Shown: in pieces, positions 56,201 through 64,000 of the stretch
How positions within the stretch are numbered: the stretch's first letter is position 1
How the letters are laid out: each line of letters begins with the position of its first letter
Source: Yamagishiella unicocca
Taxonomy: Eukaryota > Chlorophyta > Chlorophyceae > Chlamydomonadales > Volvocaceae
Assembly (NCBI GenBank): GCA_003116995.1
Contig: BDSL01000078.1
Span: 434,001-498,000 of the forward strand
Direction: 5' to 3'
Length of the DNA: 64,000 bases
Translations under genes and position numbers: made by a program
The notes under the pieces: model-generated
Seen by the model: only the letters and a program-made list of their open reading frames with translations
Databases searched by the model: none
Told to the model about the DNA's origin: nothing

Positions 56201-59200
56201 TCCACCAGCACCTCAAGAGTGAATACCAGGTCCTCGTTGTCAACCTAGACCGGGGTGGGCGGGATGGGCGAGGGAAGACTGAGTGGGAGTTGCTGGTTGG
56301 CAGTTGGCGCAGGGAAAGGACATCGTTCTCCCCACCTGGTTCATCAGGCCGAATATGGAGTTGAGGAGCTGCGGTAGGGCGGGCGCCACGGGCGCCACGT
56401 CCTCCATCTCCTCCAGGAAGTGCCGCAGGGACACCACCGCGTCAACCCGCACCGGCAGCTCGGGGTCGCCCAGGCAGCGGGCAACCTGGACAAGGGAACA
56501 TGCGGCCGGACGAGCAGCGCGGTTAGGAGGAGCTCGAGCGCGTCTTTGGGTGCAGCTAGTTTACCAGCCGCGCTGCATTTGCTACAGGTGCAACAGCCCT
56601 AGGCGGAGGGAAGGGGACATCTGTTAGGCGCCCGCTACATTTCGCCATTTTGGCCACCCCTCACTTTCCATGGGACATTTTGGCGTTTGACTTCCCCCTT
56701 GACTTAGCGGCTGGATTCCGGGCAATGCTATTCGTGTAGGGACATCTAGTACAGGGATGCCGGTACGATGCTGGTACAATGAACCCCTTCAGATGGCCCA
56801 CCTGCTCGAAGAAGCGCATGTAGGTGGGGCCGGAGTTCGTGCCGTCCGGGAACGTTGTGTCGCAAAACACCCCGCTGACCCACACAGCTTTGCTGCGCAG
56901 GTGGCCGAGAGGGGAGGCGAAGCAGGGCATCACGTACGTGGCCATGATAGGGCCCAGCTGCTCCTTGTACGGTTTCTGTTTGTAAGGAGGGGTCGATGAA
57001 AGGAAGGAAGAGGGCGTGGGCGTTGTGTGTTCGGCCTCTCGTATGCTAATACCGTATTGAGGCAAACATAGGCCTAGAAGTAATAACGGTTAGCAATAGA
57101 ACACATGTGGAGGTCATGCGTAATCGATGGGTCGCAAACAAATGTCTGCCAGGATCAACTCAGCCTAAGCAGTGTCCTTCACCAATGGGGGCAAGAGGCG
57201 GACAATCACATGCCCCACATTCCTTGGCCGCTAGCGCGGCTACACTTATATTCCAGATTCGTTTGTCAGCAAGCAGCTTGTTTAACATCCAGCCTCTCGG
57301 CAAGCGCATAACGAAAAATTGCGGTCCTCGCACCAGACCTGCTTGGGCACCCGCCCCCCGAAACCCGCCCGGCAGCGCCCATGCGCCTCAATTCACAGCC
57401 ACACCTTGGCCTTCAGCAGCGGCGCCAGGCATCCCACCGCCAGCAGCGCCCCATCCACCCGGCGGGCATCAGCCGCCGGCGGCACCCCGCCCTCCGCCAC
57501 ACTGCGCGCAAAGGCCGACAGGAGCCCCGCCACAAGGCCCATGAAGGCGTCAAGGTGGGCGCGCTTCTTGCTGCACAGGTCGTGAGCGAAGTTGGCGGCG
57601 GCGGTCTTGGGCGAGTACATGTCCTCAAGGATGTCGTATCCCTGGAGGAGAGTGGGAAATAAAGCGCAGTCAGCGATGTACGGTCTGGTAGGAGGTCCGC
57701 AGGGCGGGGGAGACGCCATGGCCTCCGTACCCAGGAGTATGTTACACCCAACAGCCCCGGTCAGGGCGTTCCCCAGGCCTGGAAGTCACGTCTCAGTCAT
57801 TTTGACGCCCACCTTGCGAATGTACTCCTGTGGGTCCTCCAACCATAGCCTGGCGTCCTCGTCGTTGAAGGCCATGAGCGGGAACGCCACGTGGTGCAGC
57901 AACTGGTCCCAGGAGGATCCCACCCGCTTGTAGCAGGAGGAAATGTTGACGGCGTGGCTCATGTACTGTGTGGTGGGGTGGTGGAATTGTTGACGTGGGT
58001 GGTCCAGTGCCGCTTGGGCAAACAGTCCCAGCCCTCAACCCCCTTCTGGGGTTCGCACCTGGAACAGGAGGTTGGTGCAGCGCGGGCTAAAGTAGGCGCC
58101 CGAGGCCAGTTGCGACATAAGACCCAGATGAGCATCCAGGAAATGGAGCATGCACTCCGACTGCGGCATCAGCAAGTGGGACAGGTGATATGTTTGTGGC
58201 GATGCATTTTCAACAGTCCGTTGAGCGCGGGAGGTTCAAGGGAGGTAAAACTGGCTGCGATGTCAGGGTTACCACTGCGGACCCGCCAGCGAATAACCAA
58301 ACAGTTTGAAAATGACGGCAACGTACGCGCCGAAGCTCTCTTGCAGCGTTTGTGAAGAGGAACGGCTCCCCCCTGCCGTTGTTTCTGCCCGAAGGAGCCC
58401 GAATCAGTCTTTAGCATCCCGTGCCTCTCACCGTCGACCCAAACCCACACGCACCACGTACAGCTCGGCGAACTGCTTTTCCGTACCGTCGCGGCAGTGC
58501 TTGGCCTGCCCGTACCTGTCATGACCCGGGGTAAAGGGAGATGTCAGCATGACACTGGCCCGTTACCTGACAAATCCTGTGCGGTCCGAGAACCGTCCTA
58601 GGTATCCTACCCCACACAGCGTGGATCAGAGCCTGGCTCCTAGCCACCTTTTACGCTGCGTCCTAGCCTTCCTAGCTCCACTGTAGCCCCGCTGTAGCCC
58701 CTGCTAGTTTCATCCGCCTGACCCACTTATCCCATACCATGTCGGCACCACTTGCCTGTTGAACAAGCGGTATGTGATGTGCAGCACCCACTTCTTGGCC
58801 TTCCACCAAGGCGCAGCGGGGCGGTCGTCAGCGTCCAGCGCGGCCACCTCCTGTTAAGGTGGAGAGGCAGGAACCCCGAAAGGAGAGGGTCGGGGACACC
58901 AAGACGTGGGTGGAGCAACACAGGGTCCGGCCACGCACTGACATCTTCTGGGTCGCGGCCCTGAGCTTTGCATGGCTACGGTTGCTACCAGCCTGGGATG
59001 AATCGTTTCCCTCCTGCCCCCAACCTTTCACCCACCGCCGGCTCCGGCTGCGTCAGTGCGCTGTGCAGCGCCCCCATCCAGCCCGCGAAGGTCTCTCGGT
59101 CGAGCAGTGCCGCCGGGACCCCCATGTAGGTGGACGACCAGAAGGTTTTGCACACCAGCTTGACGTAGCCGGACACCTTGGGGAGGCGCACGGATTTCGG

Positions 59201-61388
59201 ACAAAATGCAGACCTTAGGATATAGCTATGACGCATACTGCGGCCTGCCAGTCGCTCTATGGCGGCCCATGCGACACCGACGTATAGCTGCTCGTCTGAC
59301 CCATACACGCCCCTCTCGCGTACAGGCCTGACCCCCCGTCATTCATCAGCAAACTCGCCCCACCATTACCATCACCAACAAACGTCCGCCTCCCAGCCCT
59401 CCCGTTCTTCAGGCCATCCAAGCGTTGTCTCCCCCAGGCACACCTGCGTACTGGGCGGCGCCGCCAGCAGCTGCCTGAAGATGTGCAACAACAGCGGAAA
59501 GGCTGTGGAGATGATGCCATCAAGAGGGGCCCGCTCCTCCTCGTCGCGGAACTCATACTTGCGGGCTAGCAGCCGCAGGGCCAGCAGCCCTCCGTGCACT
59601 CGGACCTGATCCTGTGGCTCGGAGGGCGGCGGGATGTGGAAGTCTGGCCAGCAGGTACGACACCAGGAAGCGAAGTTGCATTCAGGGTTAGCGCATAGAC
59701 GGCAAGGAATGGCGCTGCATTATGAACAGAAGGGGGCGCGTGTTGGACCACATCAGCGGGCCGCTGAAACCCATCGCCTCTGGCGCTCCCCTTTAGCACA
59801 TCCCTACCTGCGCTGACAGGTTGCCGTACAGAGTCTCCATGAGCCCTGGCCAACGCTCAGGGTAATCGCAGTATACGATGATTTTGAACACCTCCGACAG
59901 CTGAGACTGGATGTTGTGTGGCGCCCTGAAAGCGCCGGGTGAGTTGGGAGACGGGGAGCTGGATTGGGGGGGCCAGGTTCCCAGGAGGATGTCCGATGCC
60001 TACCTGCCCCGACAGGACCACCACCAAAGACAAGATACCTCAGCAGAGGACACTAGCGGAGTTCCAACCCGCATTATGGATGCCGTAGCTAGTCCAAGAA
60101 AATATCCCTACTGGGAAGTACCCACCCGCACCCGCAGCCGTCGTCCGTGACCCGTGTGAGCCTTTGAAACCCTAAAAACCTATTGGCTTTGGACCGGCGT
60201 CTCCTCCCTGGACTAAACCCAACGAATACATCGCCCTTAACCAATGGCTTAAAGACCGCTTCAATCTATGATCCAGGATCATGGATAACGGTCACTCTCA
60301 TGGAAAGACCCATATTTATAAAAAAATATGCATGCAAAATGTGCCTTAACCATCCCTAGCCTATGCCACTGTAATGTTGCTGCTTCTTAACATGATCCCT
60401 AGACTCGAACCCCAAGGCAACCCTTGCTTGTAAAGGATTTCCTGTAGGCACCTGATCATGGCCTCGAGGATGTTTTGCCGCACAACCTCCTTGTCCGAAT
60501 CAGGGATAACATACTGTGCGGTGACACCTACAGGGCCGTGGACCGAGGTGGTGCGTTAAGGACGACCCACGGGCAAGCGGGGGACTGGGGCACCAAACAT
60601 CGTGGTGAGTTAAGCTCAGCAACCAGCACAAACGTTGCAGTGGTGTGCTATGAACAACAGGCGGCGAAGAATTCGCAACTGGTTAGGTGTGCGAGGTGGG
60701 GCGGTGATGTGCAGGAACGACAACGGCAGCCCGATAAGACCAGAAGTTTGCACCTGACGAGGTTGTTAAGTTTGCACCTTGTGTGGCTGTGGGCTGGGAG
60801 CCATTACCACAAACGGTACGCTTGATGTTTGGGACACGTCTGGGCACGCAAGACTCGCCGTTAGCCCCACCATCAGCCAGTATTTCGCAAGCACGGGCTG
60901 AAATTGCGGAAGAGCCACAAATGCTTGCTATCAAGGTGCATACATATGTCCTTTGATCGCGTGAGGCCTGGTCACTTGTCGCACTGCGCGCCATGCCGGA
61001 AGACCACCTTCCACCTGTCTCCTTGGCCGCCTACCTGGAGACGACTCATGCGAATCTGACTTCTCCCAGCTGCGTTTCACAAAATTTTTGAAGTTGATAG
61101 CTGCCATATGTCGCACGCCCGCATCCACCGACTCCTCCGCTGCCACGCGCAGCAGCTGCACAGCCTGGCCAGGCAGCTGCTCATGCTGCGGAATTACATA
61201 GCCAGGGATGAACGTGATAAACGTGATCAGCGTCGAGGGTCTCTCATGGCGTCCCTGGCGGCAGTTGGCGGCGCCACTTTGCACGCGGGAAGGCACACCT
61301 GCTTCAGCATCCGCTCCGCCTCCTTTACATGGTTCTGATCATGGCTCAAACACGCCTGAAGAACTGGCAAAAGCGCCTGCGCATCCAT
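53268..61388 (-). CDS. IPO7-like: importin-7/8-type karyopherin-beta
   Basis: Twenty-three exons on the minus strand: 61388-61299, 61185-61035, 60527-60452, 59925-59808, 59611-59444, 59176-59036, 58850-58756, 58515-58455, 58337-58323, 58160-58059, 57965-57813, 57641-57405, 56975-56802, 56485-56336, 56244-56085, 55923-55772, 55501-55376, 55110-54856, 54637-54383, 54212-54069, 53934-53833, 53689-53607 and 53382-53268. They sum to 1040 residues, close to the roughly 1040 usual for importin-7. Landmarks are AAINFKNFVKRSW, YCDYPERWPGLME, ALRLLARKYEFRDEEER, GYDILEDMYSPKTAAANFA, KKVCVLGLVAMLAVPEEG and a poly-Asp acidic region near the C-terminus. The protein carries cargo through nuclear pores with Ran-GTP. 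Exon 7 ends at a GC donor, and exon 9 is a proposed 15-nt micro-exon. Confidence 0.9.
54097..54137 (-). repeat. GAY repeat coding poly-Asp
   Basis: Consecutive GAT/GAC codons in exon 20 of the importin gene encode 13 Asp, followed by VDFGDEDDE. Acidic patches of this kind are usual in importin-7/8 C-termini. Confidence 0.8.
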
Positions 61389-63170
61389 CTTGCTTGCTCC
61401 TAAGAAGACCGCTGGAGTCTGAGGTCTTCTACCGTCCCCGCAATAAAGTGCACATCAGAAGAAAGGTTCTGGTGCACAATATTATTCTGTAAACGATCAC
61501 ACCACTGTTTCAGACCTGAATACGGGAGAGCGGGAGATGATGAAAAGGAGGGAAGGGCATTGAAATGTGTTGCAGCCCGCACATCCGCATCTGGTTTGAA
61601 CACCAATACAACTACATCGATCCCAACATTTAACCATCTGCGCACTTTAAAATACACCAACTCGGCTACCCGTCGTGCAGTACCAGTTTAGAACTTGGCT
61701 GGCTGGCACTGTTACTCTGCCTCTTGTGGCTGCATGCCTTGCATGCAAATGGTTGGGAGAAATCTAACAAACGTCACAGCCATGACGTCGTCTTGCCAGC
61801 AAGCTATCCACTGCATGAAGCCCGTATTGGAGACACCCAGCTTATGGGAAACCGTCTATTGCCGCCAAATGCAGGCAATCAAGGCTCCAGCGTGATGGTG
61901 TCGCAGGAAGAGTGCTGTCGCTGTGGCGGCAACTGCTGCTGAGGATGTAGTGACGGCCCTCCCGCACAGTTTGGGTACGATGTTCACCCCCGCAATAGCT
62001 TCCATTGTCTGGACTCTCAGCCCAGCGCAGCCAATCCCTAGCCCTGGGGTAACTACCAGCCTAGCTCGCGATATCATCGCTTCGGCTATTTGCTATCAGA
62101 TCCAACATACCCCAAGGCAGGTTGCCGCTGCGCATACCGAAGGGGTTGCCTCCCATCAGGTTTTGAGAGCCGTTAATGGCAAGTGACTCGGCAGGGTAAT
62201 GGGGCACGAGGTATGCGGGCGTATACGAGGGGCATGTATCTGACTGTCCCTAAAGCTGCGCGAAGGCTATGTGCACTGCGTGGGTTGGGATAGAGCCCAC
62301 GGTCGTGGAAGATGCCTATCTGGACTTGCATGAAGCCCTGTATACCTCCTCTTTATTTCTAGAGAGGGCGGGCGGAGGGGGCTTGCACAGGAGCTTAACG
62401 GTCTGATGCATGCAGGACACGTGGTGTGCGGGATGAGCAGGAGCCCGGGGAGCCGGAGTTGGGAGTGACTGGGCCAGGGGGTTCCAAGGCATCCACGCAC
62501 GCTGTGTCGAGGTGCATCATGCCACCATCAGTGGTATACCCATTGCTTGAGACGGCTTGAGGAGCACACAGGCCTATCACGACCACCCTCTCTGGCATAT
62601 CATGCACTAGGGAGGTTTACAAAGCTACATTGCGAGGTACACGAGGGGCCCTGAGGGGCCATGCCGGGGCGGAGCCTGTGGCCGCAGTCATCGTGCTGGC
62701 CGGGCCATGCCGGGCGCGGTTAGGTCAGCTACTTCATCAATTTGTCGTACGCGGCTCTCAACACATAGCACATTGTGGCAAAAATGGTCCATTATAGTCT
62801 TGTAGCCCCAACTGTGAACAACACGTCTCCAGTTTAGCACGGCAATCGGGGCAGCTTAATGTCAAAAACCGCTAACATAACCTTTTCTCTGCCGAAGAGG
62901 GCACTGCAACGCTTTACATAATAACACAAATGGATTTCAAATGTCCTGACACATGCATTTTAGTAAACTAGCGGTATCCATGAATGTTCCGTGCTTGGCA
63001 TCTGGCCGCAGCTCAGGACGAACCGTTGCTTGCCACGTGTACCTTTCATCGCACGAGTTCAAGATATAGTTGTAGACGCGGAAGCGGTGGACTCTGGTGG
63101 ACTACCGCCTATCGCACAGACAGATTTCCAGACACAGCGCGTGGTGCTGCCGTGCGAGCACCCTTAAATT
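61389..63170. promoter_or_regulatory. 1.8 kb divergent intergenic region
   Basis: It lies between the start codons of the importin gene (-) and the B3-domain gene (+) and must hold both promoters and 5' UTRs. Short ORFs on both strands at 61856-62186 overlap each other in antisense and show no domain. No feature is claimed. Confidence 0.45.
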
Positions 63171-64000
63171 ATGACGGATCACGGCATGTCGCTACCGATG
63201 GAAAACGATAGCCAAGGCTTTACGTCGGGGTTGCCGCTGGGTCTGCTTGGGCTGCCTGGCGACTCGGCCGCTGCAGCCGCCACTGCCGCAGCACAGGCAG
63301 CAGCGGCTTACCCACATATGAGTTTGGGTATGACGGTCGACCCATCAACGGCTCTCCTACTATCTGGACTGGCAGCACAGCACCAGGCGGCGGCTGGCAG
63401 CCAGCCCGACGCGCTAGCGCAGCAGCCCCTAGCGCACCAGGCGGCGGCTCAAAACTTCTTCCTCAACAACGTGGCATTTGCCGCGGCCCTCGGACACAGC
63501 GGAGAACCTGGCACCTCGGGAGTTGCAGCGCCTTCCACTGCAGTCCACATGCCGCTGCCTACAGCAGATGCAGCCGCCAACCTAAAGCTAGAACCAGGGA
63601 CTGCTCTAGGGGCTTCTGGTGGCGATCATGGAGGGGCAGGTTCGCAGCTGGCCGCGCCCGGGTCCGATCCGGGCCAAGATGACCCAGGGACAGCTCCTGA
63701 CGTTAAGCCGCCCATGTCGGTCGACCCGAATGACCCTGAGGCAGTTGCCGCGGCACTTGCGGCCCGCATCAACGCAGCGGGGGCTTCCATCATATTCGAA
63801 AAGTCGCTGACAGCTAGTGACGTGAGCGGTGGCGGCAGGGTGGTAGTGCCAAAGGTAGGAGGGAGAGAATGGGGGCCCTGGCAGGTTGGGGCGGCATTTC
63901 GGAACTTAGCAGGGTGCTGCACTATGGGAATGGGGCACGCGGCCTGGTGACTGGAAGCATTGCCATCCTTGATTCCACCACCCGCCGCCTTTCATACGTT
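63171..64000 (+). CDS. B3-domain transcription factor, first exon only
   Basis: The ATG at 63171 opens MTDHGMSLPMENDSQG. The exon runs to 63854 (228 codons) and ends with AAG before a GTAGGA donor; the rest of the gene lies beyond the window. Most of the exon is Ala/Pro/Gln-rich and probably disordered. Its last residues, IIFEKSLTASDVSGGGRVVV followed by PK, match the first strands of a plant-type B3 DNA-binding domain, where a similar FxKxLTxSDVxxxGRxVxPK block is diagnostic of the ABI3/VAL group. DNA binding cannot be confirmed without the following exons. Target genes are unknown. Confidence 0.7.

Noticed and set aside
1..64000. CRISPR arrays, bacterial operons, phage or transposon protein genes
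   Set aside because: No regularly spaced repeats, no Shine-Dalgarno-led operons and no transposase or reverse-transcriptase motifs were seen; introns and tRNA introns show nuclear eukaryotic DNA.

Overview
The window looks like nuclear DNA of a volvocine green alga (Chlamydomonas/Gonium/Volvox group). Genes are GC-rich and split by many short introns. Possible TGTAA poly(A) signals follow several genes. The gene content fits: three secreted M11 (gametolysin/VMP-type) metalloproteases with Pro-rich tails, an OPR-like organelle factor, a flagellar-type Pro-Gly repeat protein and an ERD2-related protein. I cannot name the species. All exon structures were read by eye from splice consensus and phase; in every complete model the exon lengths sum to a multiple of three.

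Layout. 1-1676 (+): 3' part of a Ycf45/SpoIIIAA-type P-loop ATPase gene. 2234-5048 (-): NHL-like/BTB protein. 7056-9066 (-): Pro-Gly (SHIPPO-like) repeat protein. 9578-15301 (+): large OPR-like protein. 15139-25750: a 5.2 kb direct duplication, each unit carrying one M11 protease gene. 26991-29325 (+): a third, older M11 copy. 31376-32687 (+): small Gly-rich membrane protein. 34672-39550 (-): mitochondrial-type ferredoxin/adrenodoxin-NADP+ reductase, with a tRNA-Asn/tRNA-Ala pair inside one intron. 40198-44222 (+): plastid-type membrane protein with a degenerate CPBP motif. 44771-48093 (-): selenophosphate synthetase. 48406-51699 (+): ERD2-related membrane protein. 53268-61388 (-): importin-7/8-type karyopherin in 23 exons. 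63171-end (+): first exon of a B3-domain transcription factor.

Most genes are unrelated housekeeping functions. The exception is the protease cluster, where a recent segmental duplication, copy-specific short insertions and a patchwork of conserved and diverged introns in the third copy point to active duplication and gene conversion in an extracellular-matrix/gamete-wall protease family. The other unusual feature is the two intron-containing tRNA genes, 2 nt apart, nested on the sense strand of the reductase gene.
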